Shown here: positions 25,720-34,929 of the stretch, piece after piece
Layout of the letters: every line of letters starts with the position of its first letter
Position numbering within the stretch: position 1 is the stretch's first letter
Source: Thermohalobaculum sp039033215
GTDB taxonomy: Bacteria; Pseudomonadota; Alphaproteobacteria; Rhodobacterales; Rhodobacteraceae
Assembly (NCBI GenBank): GCA_039033215.1
Contig: JBCCDA010000001.1
Span: 1 to 64,000, forward strand
DNA: 64,000 bases
Reading direction: 5' to 3'
The notes under the pieces: model-generated
Database searches by the model: none
What the model was told of the DNA's origin: nothing
What the model saw: only the letters and a program-made list of their open reading frames with translations
Position numbers and translations under genes: made by a program

Positions 25720-28200
25720 TCACGCGCGCATGCGCCCGCCGTTCGGGTCATAGACGGGCGATGTGACGATGCGGGCGGGAAAGCGCTCGCCGAGGATCTC
25801 GACGTCCACGGATTCATCTTGCGCCGCAAGCGCCGTCGGTACGTACCCCATGGCCATCGATTGACCGGTATGGTGCGCGTAGCCCCCGGAGGAGACGTAG
25901 CCAACCGCCTCGCCGTCCTTCAGCAGCGCTTCGTCAGCGGAGACGTCGATCCCTTGGCCATCGATCATCGGGTTCTCGATGACCAGGGCAACGAGACGGC
26001 TCGCCGGCCCGCGGGCTCGCTCGGCCTCCGCCGCCGCCTTCCCGATGAAGTCCTTGTCCCATTGGATGAACGCATCCAGGCCGGATTCGGCCGCCGTGAA
26101 GTCAGGGCGATAGTCCGCCGTCCAGACGCCCCAGTTCTTCTCTAGCCTCAACGACATCAGCGCCCGTGCGCCGTACCAGCGCAGCCCCAGGTCGGCGCCC
26201 GCGTCCTCTATCGCCTCGGAAAGGCGGATCTGGAAGTGGGGTGCAACATAGATCTCATAGCCTAGCTCGCCCGAGAAGCTGATCCGCGAGACGATCGCGG
26301 GGACGCCGCCCACGTGCATTTGCCGGATATCGCGGAAGCGGAAGGTGTCCGGGCCGATATCTTCACGAACGATCTTGCTCAGCAGATCTCGCGAATTTGG
26401 GCCCGAGATCGCTATTCCGTGCCATTGATCGGAGACGTTGGCATAGCTGACGCCGGTCCCGATCCGTTGTTCAAACCAGCGCCTGTGCGCCTCCTGCATT
26501 GCCCCCGAACCGAACAGCATGAAGTGATCCGAACCAAGGCAGGCAACCGTCAGGTCACCGTAGAGTTTGCCCCTCTCCGTCAGCATTGGTGTGAGGCTGA
26601 TCCGACCCGGTTTCGGCACCCTTCCGGCGAGCACGTGGTCCAGGAAGGCGCGCGCACCCGGTCCTTTGAACTCGTGCTTGGCGAAGTTTGCGATCTCGAT
26701 GCAACCAACTGCTTCGCGCACCGCCTTTACCTCGCGTGCCACGTACTCGTGGGCTCGGGAGCGGCGGAAGGAGGGGTCTTCGTGCGCGTCCTCGGCGCCG
26801 TCGGCGAACCACAACGCGTGCTCCAACCCGAACCCCTGGTCCATGACGGCTCCCTTGGCGAGCAACCGGTCGTAAAGCGCGGTCGTCTTCTGGCAGCGGC
26901 CCTTCGGCAAGGTCTCGTTGGGGAACGTCATCACGAAACGGCGCTCGTAGTTCTCCGCCGATTTGATCGTTCCCCATTCCGGCGTCGCGAACTCGCCGAA
27001 CCGTGCGATGTCCATCGCCCAGACATCGATGCTGGGCTCCCCGTCGATCATCCATTCGGCCATGGTCAGACCGACGCCGCCGCCCTGGCAGAACCCCGCC
27101 ATGACCCCGACGGCGCACCAGTAGTTCTTCATGCCCGGAACGGGACCGATCATGGGGTTGCCGTCCGGACCGAACGTGAAGGGACCGTTGATGATGTCCT
27201 TGATACCGGCTTCTCCGATCGCCGGAATACGCTCGAACGACATCTCCAGCCGGTCGGCCACCCGGTCCAGATCGGGCTGAAGCAGTTCGTGCCCGAAATC
27301 CTGCGGTGTGCCCGCGACCTTCCAGGGCGTCGATTTTGGCTCGTAGGTGCCCAGCAGCATGCCCATGCGTTCCTGGCGGAAGTAGATGTTCGCCTCGTAG
27401 TCGATACCCGCCGGCAGGCGCCCGGCCTCTCCCTCGGCCATGCGCGCCTCGATCTGCGGGATCGTGTCGGTAATGAGATAATGGTGCTCCATCGGCTGCA
27501 CGGGCAGATCAAGACCGGCCATCCGGCCAACTTCTCGGGCCCACAGACCACCGCAGTTGACGATGATCTCTGCCTGCACGGTTCCACGTGGTGTCACCAC
27601 ATCCCATTCGCCGTCGTGGCGCTGGTTCGTCTCGACGACCGGCGTGTGGGTGAAGTACTGCGCGCCGTGCACGCGGGCGGCCTTGGCGAAGGCATAGGTG
27701 GCGCCGGAGGGATCGAGATCCCCGTCCTGCTCGTCCCACAGCGCCGCGTAGTAGTGCTTGGGGTCAATCAGGGGATGGCGCTGGGCAACTTCCGCGGGGC
27801 TGATGAACTCCTGCTGCAGACCCATGTAGCGCGCCTTCGAGCGCTCTCGCTTCAGGTAGTCGTACCAGTCCTTGGTCGACGCCAGGTAGAACCCGCCGGT
27901 CGAATGGAGCCCGACGGAATGCCCCGAGAGCTCCTCGATCTCCCGGTAGAGATCGATCGTGTATCCCTGAAGCCGCGAGATGTTCGGGTCCGACGAGATC
28001 GTGTGGATCTGCCCTGCCGCATGCCAGGAACTGCCGGATGTCAGTTCGTTGCGTTCCAGCAGGATCACATCCTTCCAGCCGAACTTGGCCAGATGAAAGA
28101 GGATCGAGCAGCCGACCACGCCGCCCCCGATGATCACCACCTTGGCGTGGCTGGGCAGCGGCTTTCCGGTCGTGGTCTCGTTGGTCTGGATCTCGGGCAT
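25720..28200 (-). CDS. DMGDH/sarcosine dehydrogenase-like FAD and folate (GcvT) enzyme
   Basis: An 826 aa two-part enzyme. The N-terminal DAO-type FAD domain begins VVIIGGGVVGCSILFHLAKF (residues 21-40), followed by SGSSWHAAGQ; His60 is at the position of covalent FAD attachment in mammalian dimethylglycine dehydrogenase. The C-terminal half (about 430-826) is GcvT-like: GPNSRDLLSKI, FSGELGYEIYV, GARALMSLRLEKNWG and a final DPNGGRMRA. Such enzymes demethylate N-methylated glycines and pass the one-carbon unit to tetrahydrofolate. It starts 11 bases after the MttB-like gene stop, behind AGGAGACCCCCA. Substrate is inferred from the family and neighbours. Confidence 0.9.
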   Translation of the reverse strand: MPEIQTNETTTGKPLPSHAKVVIIGGGVVGCSILFHLAKFGWKDVILLERNELTSGSSWHAAGQIHTISSDPNISRLQGYTIDLYREIEELSGHSVGLHSTGGFYLASTKDWYDYLKRERSKARYMGLQQEFISPAEVAQRHPLIDPKHYYAALWDEQDGDLDPSGATYAFAKAARVHGAQYFTHTPVVETNQRHDGEWDVVTPRGTVQAEIIVNCGGLWAREVGRMAGLDLPVQPMEHHYLITDTIPQIEARMAEGEAGRLPAGIDYEANIYFRQERMGMLLGTYEPKSTPWKVAGTPQDFGHELLQPDLDRVADRLEMSFERIPAIGEAGIKDIINGPFTFGPDGNPMIGPVPGMKNYWCAVGVMAGFCQGGGVGLTMAEWMIDGEPSIDVWAMDIARFGEFATPEWGTIKSAENYERRFVMTFPNETLPKGRCQKTTALYDRLLAKGAVMDQGFGLEHALWFADGAEDAHEDPSFRRSRAHEYVAREVKAVREAVGCIEIANFAKHEFKGPGARAFLDHVLAGRVPKPGRISLTPMLTERGKLYGDLTVACLGSDHFMLFGSGAMQEAHRRWFEQRIGTGVSYANVSDQWHGIAISGPNSRDLLSKIVREDIGPDTFRFRDIRQMHVGGVPAIVSRISFSGELGYEIYVAPHFQIRLSEAIEDAGADLGLRWYGARALMSLRLEKNWGVWTADYRPDFTAAESGLDAFIQWDKDFIGKAAAEAERARGPASRLVALVIENPMIDGQGIDVSADEALLKDGEAVGYVSSGGYAHHTGQSMAMGYVPTALAAQDESVDVEILGERFPARIVTSPVYDPNGGRMRA

Positions 28201-28211
28201 TGGGGGTCTCC

Positions 28212-29738
28212 TCAGTACCAGGCGTCGGGCAGTTCGGTCTTCCGGCGCGCGACAAAGGCTTGAAGTTCTTCGTCTATCCCTGCATCGAGAGGCGGCGCCT
28301 CGTATGTCGAAAGCATGTCGTTCCAGCGTGTGTGGGCTCGGGTGTAGCTGTCCTGGGCGCCCTCATCCTCCCACTGCTCGCAGCTCTCGGAGTTCGACAT
28401 CGTGGCGTCGTAGTAGGCGGTCTCGTAGTGGGCCATCGTGTGGGCTGATCCCAGGAAATGCCCCGCCGGTTCGACATCCCGGTAGGCGGTGCGGCCCAGG
28501 GATGCGTCATCAGTGGGCATGCCCCCCAGCATCACCTGATAGGCGCCAAGCCGGTCGGCATCCAGGATCAGCTTTTCGTAGCCGGTGCAGAGCCCGCCTT
28601 CCAACCAGCCTGCCGCATGGAGCGTGAAGTTGGACCCACCCAGCACGGTGGAATGCATCGAATCGGCGCTTTCGGCAGCTGCCTGTGCGTCGGGGATCTT
28701 TGACGCAGTCAGCGAACCGCCGCAGCGCAGCGGCACCCCCAACCGGCGCGCAAGCTGACCGATGACGTAGTTGGACATGACCGGTTCGGGCATTCCAAAG
28801 GTCGGGGCTCCGGACTTCAGCGACATGGACGACAGGAAATTCCCCAGCACGAAGGGGCTGCCTGGGCGCACCAACTGGCTGAACGCACAACACATCATGG
28901 CCTCTGCCAGTGCCTGGGCCAGCGATGCGGCTGTGGTGACGGGGCCCATCGCTCCGCCGAGGATGAAGGGCGCCGCAATGATGCCCTGCCCCGCGGCCGA
29001 GTAGGTCCGGATCGCCTCCGTCACCACCTTGTCGACCAGGAGCGGCGAGTTCGTATTGACGTTTCCCATGATCACGCAGCGGTCCTCGAACCCCTCCGAT
29101 CCATGGAGGATCCGCGCCATGGCGACCGCGTCCTCTGCCCGAGATTTCTCGGTAATCGCGCCCAGATGCGGCTTATCCGTCCAGCGCATATGCGCGTAGA
29201 CCATGTCGAGGTGGCGTTTCGAGACGGGAAGGTCGCACGGTTCGCAGGTGACGAACCCGGAGTGATGCAGGCTCGGCAGCATGTAGGTGAGCTTCACCAG
29301 CTTCTCGAAGTCCGCGATCGTCCCGTAGCGGCGCCCACCTTCCAGATCGCGCACGAAGGGCGCGCCGTAGACCGGTGCGAACACCATGGACTTCCCGCCG
29401 ATCTGGATCGACTTGGCGGGATTTCGGGCGTGCTGAGTAAACTCCGACGGGGCGGTCTGGCAAAACTGGCGGACCATGCCGCGGGGCGCACGGACCCGTG
29501 TGTTCTGCACCTCGGCCCCCGCGTGCCGCCAGATATCCAGCGCAACCGGGTCCTCACGAAACTCCAGCCCGATCTCCTGGATCAACCAATCGGCCTGATC
29601 CTCGATCCGCTGGAGCCCCTCCTCCCCCAGGAACTCGTAGAACGGTATCTCGCGCGTGATGTAAGCGGGAGCCTGTGGCATAGCGCGCTCGGCACGCCGG
29701 GTTCCTCGACTGCGGCGGCGGATCGGCGCTTCCCCCAT
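28212..29738 (-). CDS. MttB-family (trimethylamine methyltransferase-like), non-pyrrolysine
   Basis: A 508 aa member of COG5598. It has no in-frame amber codon, so it belongs to the non-pyrrolysine branch, which includes glycine betaine and other quaternary amine:corrinoid methyltransferases. Typical features are the Arg-rich start (RRRSRGTRRAERA), FVTCEPCDLPVSKRHLDM, GNVNTNSPLLVD and the Gly-rich GGAMGPVTTAASLAQALAEA. ATG 29738 has the ribosome site GGGGAG six bases upstream; internal ATG 29681 lacks one. It is followed by the DMGDH-like gene 11 bases on. No corrinoid protein or corrinoid reactivator is in the window. The substrate is unknown; a betaine-like compound is the natural guess. 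Confidence 0.88.
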   Translation of the reverse strand: MGEAPIRRRSRGTRRAERAMPQAPAYITREIPFYEFLGEEGLQRIEDQADWLIQEIGLEFREDPVALDIWRHAGAEVQNTRVRAPRGMVRQFCQTAPSEFTQHARNPAKSIQIGGKSMVFAPVYGAPFVRDLEGGRRYGTIADFEKLVKLTYMLPSLHHSGFVTCEPCDLPVSKRHLDMVYAHMRWTDKPHLGAITEKSRAEDAVAMARILHGSEGFEDRCVIMGNVNTNSPLLVDKVVTEAIRTYSAAGQGIIAAPFILGGAMGPVTTAASLAQALAEAMMCCAFSQLVRPGSPFVLGNFLSSMSLKSGAPTFGMPEPVMSNYVIGQLARRLGVPLRCGGSLTASKIPDAQAAAESADSMHSTVLGGSNFTLHAAGWLEGGLCTGYEKLILDADRLGAYQVMLGGMPTDDASLGRTAYRDVEPAGHFLGSAHTMAHYETAYYDATMSNSESCEQWEDEGAQDSYTRAHTRWNDMLSTYEAPPLDAGIDEELQAFVARRKTELPDAWY

Positions 29739-29862
29739 GTGAACTCCCCTGGCGGGGGATCACGTGTTGGCCCCCGTCCGTTGCGATCTCGAGGTGTTCA
29801 GGTCACTTGGGAATCAGCTGACGTGCGCATTCAGGACCGACAGGTTTGCCGCCGCCAGCGGC

Positions 29863-31470
29863 TCAGGCAGCAACCTGCTTCGCGTCTTCGAGCATCATGT
29901 CCGCGCATTTCTCGCCCACCATGATGGCAGGCGCCGAGGTGTTGCCCGAGGGCACAGTCGGCATCACCGAACAATCGGCAATCCTCAGACCAGCAACCCC
30001 ATGGACCCGCAGTCGCGCGTCGACGACGGCCATCGCGTCCGAGCCCATGCGGCAGGTCGACGTCGGATGGAAGATTGTCGATCCCCGCTCGCGGATATGC
30101 TCCATCAACGCCTCGTCATCCACTCGCCCAAGCCCGGGCTCGACTTCCTCTGACACGTATTCTGCGAAGGGGGGCAACTGACTTATCCGCCGCGAGAGCC
30201 GCAGCCCCTCGATCAGCACGCGCTTGTCGTATTCGGTGGCAAGGTAGTTGGCGACGATCTTCGGGTGCTGTGTCGGATCGGGAGACTGGATGGACAGCTC
30301 GCCCCGGCTCTCGGGTCGCAGTTGACACACCGACGCGGAAACACCTGGCCATTTGTGGAGCCCTGTCCCCGGTTTGTCAGCGCTGAAGGGGATGAAGTGG
30401 AATTGAATGTCCGGGGTCGCGCTCTCAGGCAGGACCTTGGCGAACGCCCCCACGAACCCCGCCGAGAACGTGAGCGGGCCCTTGCGTTGCAGTGCGAACT
30501 TCACGCCGATCATCGCGCGGCGGTGGAGATATCTGACATCGTCGTTGACCGAGATTGCGCGGTTCAGCCGATAGAGAGATCGGATCTGCAGATGATCCTG
30601 CAGATCTCGGCCCACTCCTGGGAGTTCATGGATCACGTCGACACCTGCCTCGCTCAGCACGTCTCCGGGACCAATTCCGGAAAGCTGAAGCAGTTGCGGC
30701 GAGTTGATCGCTCCGCCGCAAAGGACAACCTCGCCCCGGCAGTGCGCCACGGTTGGTTTGCCAGCCTTGGTGTACTTCACGCCGGTCACCCGCCCCGATG
30801 ACAGCACAAGGCCGGTGGCGAGTGCCTCTGTCTCGATTTTCAGGTTCTGGCGGAACTTCACCGGGTTCAGGTAGCCCACCGCGGAGGAACAACGCAGCCC
30901 ATCCCGCGACGTTGTCTGGAAGTTGCCGACGCCCTCCTGCTCGGGCCCGTTGAAATCGTCGTTGCGCGGCAGGCCGGCGGCGACAGCGGACTCGATGAAG
31001 GCCTCGCAGATCTCCTTTCGGTCACGGATGTCCGAGACCTTGAGGGGGCCGCCCTTGCCACGCAGATCTGTCGCGCCGCGCTCATTGTCTTCGGCCTTGC
31101 GGAAGTAGGGCAACACATCGTCCCAGCCCCAGCCGACATTCCCGAGCTGGCGCCAGTGGTCATAGTCCTGTGGCTGACCACGCATGTAGATGAGCCCGTT
31201 GATGGCGGACGAGCCACCCAGCGTCTTGCCCCGTGGCCAGGCGATCCTTCGGTTACCCAGCTCCGGTTCCGGCTCGGTCTCGTAGCCCCAAGACAGGGAC
31301 GAATACATCGTCTTGTAGTATCCGACAGGGACATGGATCCACGGGTTGCGATCCTTGGGACCGGCTTCAAGCAGGAGGACGCGGTTGTTCCCGCCTGCCG
31401 ACAGCCGATTGGCCATCACGCACCCAGCCGAGCCGGCGCCCACGACGATATAGTCCCATTCTTGTGCCAT
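29863..31470 (-). CDS. GMC-family oxidoreductase (choline dehydrogenase-like)
   Basis: A 535 aa FAD alcohol dehydrogenase/oxidase. The N-terminus has the Rossmann motif DYIVVGAGSAGCVMANRLS; GMC signature 1 is at WPRGKTLGGSSAINGLIYMR and signature 2 at GAINSPQLLQLSGIG. The catalytic C-terminus has FHPTSTCRMG and PSGNTSAPAIMVGEK. It resembles BetA (choline to betaine aldehyde), but the GMC family oxidises many alcohols. ATG 31470 begins MAQEWDYIVVG; the longer open frame has no homology. It follows the dienelactone hydrolase-like gene by 8 bases and precedes the MttB-like gene by a 124-base gap with no gene in it. Confidence 0.9.
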   Translation of the reverse strand: MAQEWDYIVVGAGSAGCVMANRLSAGGNNRVLLLEAGPKDRNPWIHVPVGYYKTMYSSLSWGYETEPEPELGNRRIAWPRGKTLGGSSAINGLIYMRGQPQDYDHWRQLGNVGWGWDDVLPYFRKAEDNERGATDLRGKGGPLKVSDIRDRKEICEAFIESAVAAGLPRNDDFNGPEQEGVGNFQTTSRDGLRCSSAVGYLNPVKFRQNLKIETEALATGLVLSSGRVTGVKYTKAGKPTVAHCRGEVVLCGGAINSPQLLQLSGIGPGDVLSEAGVDVIHELPGVGRDLQDHLQIRSLYRLNRAISVNDDVRYLHRRAMIGVKFALQRKGPLTFSAGFVGAFAKVLPESATPDIQFHFIPFSADKPGTGLHKWPGVSASVCQLRPESRGELSIQSPDPTQHPKIVANYLATEYDKRVLIEGLRLSRRISQLPPFAEYVSEEVEPGLGRVDDEALMEHIRERGSTIFHPTSTCRMGSDAMAVVDARLRVHGVAGLRIADCSVMPTVPSGNTSAPAIMVGEKCADMMLEDAKQVAA

Positions 31471-31478
31471 GAGGCCCC

Positions 31479-32156
31479 TCAGATCGACATGAGTTCGTTC
31501 AGGAAGACAAGCGTGCGATCCAGCGCCTTGCTGTGGCTTTCGGCATCGAAGGACCCCCGCGCATCGCACGAGAACCCGTGTCCTGCCGGATACGTGTGCA
31601 CAGGGATGCCAGGGTGGGCCGCCTTCACGGCATCGACGTCTGTCATCGGGATCGCATGGTCTGTCTCGCCGAAGTGCAGCATAACCGGACACTTCGGGGT
31701 TTCGTCTTTCATCTTCGCAATCTCGCCGCCGTAGTATCCGACCGCTGCTGTCAGACCCGGCATACGGCTCGAGCACGCCCAGGCGAGCGAGCCGCCCCAG
31801 CAATACCCGATCACCGCGACCGGCATCTCCAGATCCAGCAGAACGTCCGCGGACGCGGTGATGTCTTTCAGGGCATCCCCGGTTGAGACGTATCCCTTGA
31901 ATTCGCGGCCCCGTTCTACGTCGGCGGCCTCGTACCCCAACTCGATGCCGGGTTCGATCCGATCAAAGAGGGCGGGCGCAATGGTCGAGAAACCTTGGGC
32001 CGCGAACCTGTCCACAACCGACCGGATGTGTTCGTTCACACCGAAGATCTCCTGCAGCACAACCAGACCGCGCGGGGCATCGCCCGCCGTGTAGGCCGTC
32101 AGACTGTGCCTGTCCGACGCCGCCAACGATATTGTCTCGCCCAAGGATTCCTCCAT
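31479..32156 (-). CDS. Dienelactone hydrolase family protein
   Basis: A 225 aa alpha/beta hydrolase. The nucleophile is Cys in IGYCWGGSLAW, as in dienelactone hydrolase rather than the Ser of most hydrolases. The acid is in HFGETDHAIPMTD and the catalytic His in YPAGHGFSCD. LVVLQEIFGVNEHIRSVVDRF, read in two parts, is the family's N-terminal signature. It is the first gene of the amine-related run on the minus strand. Its substrate there is unclear, as the family also includes carboxymethylenebutenolidases and general esterases. Confidence 0.9.
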   Translation of the reverse strand: MEESLGETISLAASDRHSLTAYTAGDAPRGLVVLQEIFGVNEHIRSVVDRFAAQGFSTIAPALFDRIEPGIELGYEAADVERGREFKGYVSTGDALKDITASADVLLDLEMPVAVIGYCWGGSLAWACSSRMPGLTAAVGYYGGEIAKMKDETPKCPVMLHFGETDHAIPMTDVDAVKAAHPGIPVHTYPAGHGFSCDARGSFDAESHSKALDRTLVFLNELMSI

Positions 32157-32217
32157 GCAATCGCACTCGACACTTCTGCCTGCAAATGAAACGCTTGGCT
32201 AGAGTTTGGCGGGAGCG

Positions 32218-33099
32218 ATGACGTTGGGCAGAGAGAGCAAGGCCATCGCGATCGTCGTGGTCTGTGCGGCGCTTTGGGGGTTCTGGTGGCTGCCTGTCAG
32301 CCTGATGGAACGCGCGGGGTTCCAGGGGCCGTGGATCGCGTTCGCGCTGAATGTCGTCACTCTCCCCGTCGCAGCCATCGCCGCCTGGCTTGGCGGATGG
32401 CAGATGTCGGGACGCGCGGTGCTTGGGGCGCTGCTGATCGGGTTGGCAGTCTCGCTCTACGCCATGGCCGCCAGCTACACGGATTTCATTCGGGCCGTGA
32501 TCCTGTTCTACTTCGCACCCGCCTGGTCCACGCTGATCGAGATAATTTGGTTCCGCCGCAAGTGGACCCGTTGGGTGACGTTGGCGCTGAGCCTGTCCTT
32601 TACCGGCATTCTGCTGATCAGTCGGGGCGAGATCTCGTTCGACGGGCTGGGTGCGGTGGGTGATTGGATGGCGCTGGCCTCTGGGCTATCATGGTCCGTT
32701 GGCGTGGCGCTGCTGTTCTCCGGCGAGCGGGCGAACGTGACCGGTGCGTTCCTCGTGACGTTGCTGGGCGGGGCGGGAGCGGCTCTGATCGTGGGTCTAG
32801 TCGACGGTAGCTTGGCGGGCGGTCTCCCGGAGATCCGGTTGACCGAAACACTCGAGGCTGCGGTGGTGGGTGTGCTGTATCTCGGGATCCTGCTGGGGGG
32901 CACGCTCTGGGGCGCATTCCGTCTGCCACCCGCCGTGATGACCTATCTGCTGAGCGTCGAGATTCTGGGCGGCGTTCTGTCCTCGGCCATTCTCCTTGAT
33001 GAACGGTTTGGCGTGTTCGAGATCGGCGGCGCGGTCTGCATCCTCGCAGCGGTGTTTGTTGAGGTGCTCAGCCGACGGGACTCGGCAGTCAGGCCCTAG
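32218..33099 (+). CDS. EamA/DMT-superfamily transporter
   Basis: A 293 aa integral membrane protein with ten hydrophobic segments arranged as two EamA repeats, the architecture of drug/metabolite exporters. The first repeat starts AIAIVVVCAALWGFWWLPV; the second includes DWMALASGLSWSVGVALLFS; the last helices have LSVEILGGVLSSAILLDERF, the family's most conserved stretch. ATG 32218 follows GGCGGGAGCG. It is divergent from the dienelactone hydrolase-like gene (61-base gap), so it may share a control region with the amine cluster. Substrate unknown. Confidence 0.88.
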   Translation: MTLGRESKAIAIVVVCAALWGFWWLPVSLMERAGFQGPWIAFALNVVTLPVAAIAAWLGGWQMSGRAVLGALLIGLAVSLYAMAASYTDFIRAVILFYFAPAWSTLIEIIWFRRKWTRWVTLALSLSFTGILLISRGEISFDGLGAVGDWMALASGLSWSVGVALLFSGERANVTGAFLVTLLGGAGAALIVGLVDGSLAGGLPEIRLTETLEAAVVGVLYLGILLGGTLWGAFRLPPAVMTYLLSVEILGGVLSSAILLDERFGVFEIGGAVCILAAVFVEVLSRRDSAVRP

Positions 33100-33110
33100 A
33101 GCCACAGTGG

Positions 33111-33947
33111 TCAGCGCTGGGCGTATTCTCCGCCCTGGTAGCGCATCGTGGCACCATTGACTTCCAGATCCAGCCAGCCGTTCAGTTTGGTGATGCCCGG
33201 ACGTATCGTTGCCACGGCCCAGCGGCCGATGGCGCGGGGTTTCTCGGGTTGTAGGTCAAGGACAAAGCCGTCGCAGCGCCGCGCCCCGCAGAACTTGCCA
33301 CCGAGGATCATCAACGCCTCGGGGGCGCCGTCGCCGTTGAGGTCGATTAGTTTAAGGCTCCGGATCTCTGGGATGTCGCCGCCTGCATAAGCGGCGGCAA
33401 ATGCCAGCGCCTTCGTACGTTCGGGGCTTTCGGGCGTAATGTCACGCAGCGTGGCCCAGCGTTCGCGGCAGAAGTCCAACATGTGCGACAGCGCTGTCTC
33501 CGCACCAGCGAGCGGAATGGGCCCTGCATCCTCCGGCACCACCGTGAAGCGCCGCGCCACGGTCAGGGCATTCAGGGCCGGATTGTCCGCCGAGACCGTG
33601 AGGACGAACATGCCCTTCGGGCGGTCATAGTGTGCTTCGCTCAATCCGTATTCCAATCGGTCGATGCGCACCTTCACCTGCTTGGGCGGCGGCTCGCCTG
33701 CAAAGAGCTTTGCCCGAAACGACAGCTGCAGTTCCCCTGGGTTGGTCAAGATGGGCGAGGCGACCCGGGATTGGTCGGCGCTGAGTTGTCGGGCTGATCG
33801 CCCGCCGCAAGCGACCTCGACCTCCGCCTTGCTCGATCGAGCGGCAGCTTGGAACCAGGTGCCGTCATCCAGCGTCTCGGCCCGCCACTCTGCCCAGGCC
33901 AGGGCTGCGGGCAGCAACAAGACCAAGGTGAGCGCAGCGATCCGCAT
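33111..33947 (-). CDS. Exported protein of unknown function (DUF1176-like)
   Basis: A 278 aa protein with a Sec signal (MRIAALTLVLLLPAALAWA). The mature part has a Cys pair in a C-terminal region (GGKFCGARRCDGFVLDL) and LIDLNGDGAPEALMILGG, a calcium-loop-like D-x-N-x-D-G motif. The general layout recalls DUF1176, but I am unsure of that family name. ATG 33947 has the ribosome site AGGAGGTTGCTC. It starts 10 bases after the argB stop on the same strand, so the two are likely co-transcribed. Confidence 0.6.
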   Translation of the reverse strand: MRIAALTLVLLLPAALAWAEWRAETLDDGTWFQAAARSSKAEVEVACGGRSARQLSADQSRVASPILTNPGELQLSFRAKLFAGEPPPKQVKVRIDRLEYGLSEAHYDRPKGMFVLTVSADNPALNALTVARRFTVVPEDAGPIPLAGAETALSHMLDFCRERWATLRDITPESPERTKALAFAAAYAGGDIPEIRSLKLIDLNGDGAPEALMILGGKFCGARRCDGFVLDLQPEKPRAIGRWAVATIRPGITKLNGWLDLEVNGATMRYQGGEYAQR

Positions 33948-33957
33948 GAGCAACCTC

Positions 33958-34863
33958 CTACCGGGTAATCAGCGTCCCCGCGCCGTGCTCGGTGAACAAC
34001 TCCAGCAGAACGCCGTGCGGTTGTCGTCCGTCCAGAATGACCGCGGCTCCGCACCCTGCCTGCATCGCCGCGAGCGCTGTCTCGACCTTCGGAATCATGC
34101 CACCTGCGATGGTGCCGTCGGCCATGAGGGAGGCAACATCTGCCGGCGTGAGCTCGGTCAGCACGCGACCCTCCTTGTCCTTCACGCCCTGGACGTCGGT
34201 CAGCAACATAAGCCGTTCGGCCTCCATGGCACCGGCGATGACACCTGCCGCAGTGTCACCGTTGATGTTGAAGGTCTGATCGGGTTCGCGGCCTGCGCCC
34301 ACGGGGGCAACAACGGGAATGAAGTCCGATTCGATGAAGATCTTCAGCACGCGCGGGTTCACTTCCACCGGCGCACCGACCCAGCCCAGATCCAGTACTT
34401 GTTCGATATGGCTCTCGGGATCCTTCTTCGTCTTCAGTGCTTTCTCACAGACGATCAGATTTGCGTCCTTGCCCGAGAGGCCGACGGCTTGACCGCCCTG
34501 CGCATTGATTGCAGCAACAATCGATTTGTTGATGCGCCCCGCCAGAACCATTTCGACCACTTCCACGGTCTCCTCGGTGGTGACACGCAGGCCGTCCTTG
34601 AACTCCGACTGCACGCCCAGCCGATCCAGCATCTGGTTGATCTGCGGCCCGCCACCGTGGACCACGACCGGATGCACCCCGCACTGCTTCATCAGCACGA
34701 TGTCGCGGGCGAAGTTCGCCATCGAGTCCGCATCGCCCATCGCGTGGCCGCCAAACTTCACGATGACGGTCTTGCCATCATAGCGCTGCAGGTAGGGCAG
34801 CGCCTCGGACAGCGTACGTGCCGTTGCCAGCCAGTCCCGTTTCATGGCTTTCGAGTACTCCAT
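33958..34863 (-). CDS. argB: Acetylglutamate kinase
   Basis: Second step of arginine synthesis: phosphorylates N-acetylglutamate. The 301 aa protein has the amino-acid-kinase fold with VIVKFGGHAMGD (phosphate-binding Lys and GG), VVHGGGPQINQMLDRL (substrate loop), AVGLSGKDANL, and FNINGDTAAGVIAGAMEAE with LLTDVQGV. The N-terminal helix DWLATARTLSEALPYLQRY is present in the arginine-inhibited hexameric forms, so feedback inhibition is likely. ATG 34863 follows GGAGGGCCGGGGG. It is isolated from other arg genes in this window. Confidence 0.96.
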   Translation of the reverse strand: MEYSKAMKRDWLATARTLSEALPYLQRYDGKTVIVKFGGHAMGDADSMANFARDIVLMKQCGVHPVVVHGGGPQINQMLDRLGVQSEFKDGLRVTTEETVEVVEMVLAGRINKSIVAAINAQGGQAVGLSGKDANLIVCEKALKTKKDPESHIEQVLDLGWVGAPVEVNPRVLKIFIESDFIPVVAPVGAGREPDQTFNINGDTAAGVIAGAMEAERLMLLTDVQGVKDKEGRVLTELTPADVASLMADGTIAGGMIPKVETALAAMQAGCGAAVILDGRQPHGVLLELFTEHGAGTLITR

Positions 34864-34929
34864 CCCCCGGCCCTCCGTTGCAGAGGTTTCCTACTTGTTA
34901 TCGCGGGCGGGGGCGGGGTCCAAGGGGGC

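Noticed and set aside
26314..28263. A 649-codon open frame on the plus strand
   Set aside because: It runs antisense through the DMGDH-like gene, whose FAD and GcvT motifs are clear. Long antisense frames are expected in GC-rich DNA and this one has no family character.
28212..29738. Pyrrolysine-containing MttB
   Set aside because: There is no in-frame amber codon; the frame is continuous, so the protein is of the non-pyrrolysine type.
29739..29862. Small gene or RNA between the GMC oxidoreductase and the MttB-like gene
   Set aside because: The 124 bases contain only the ribosome site of the MttB-like gene and no other convincing signal.
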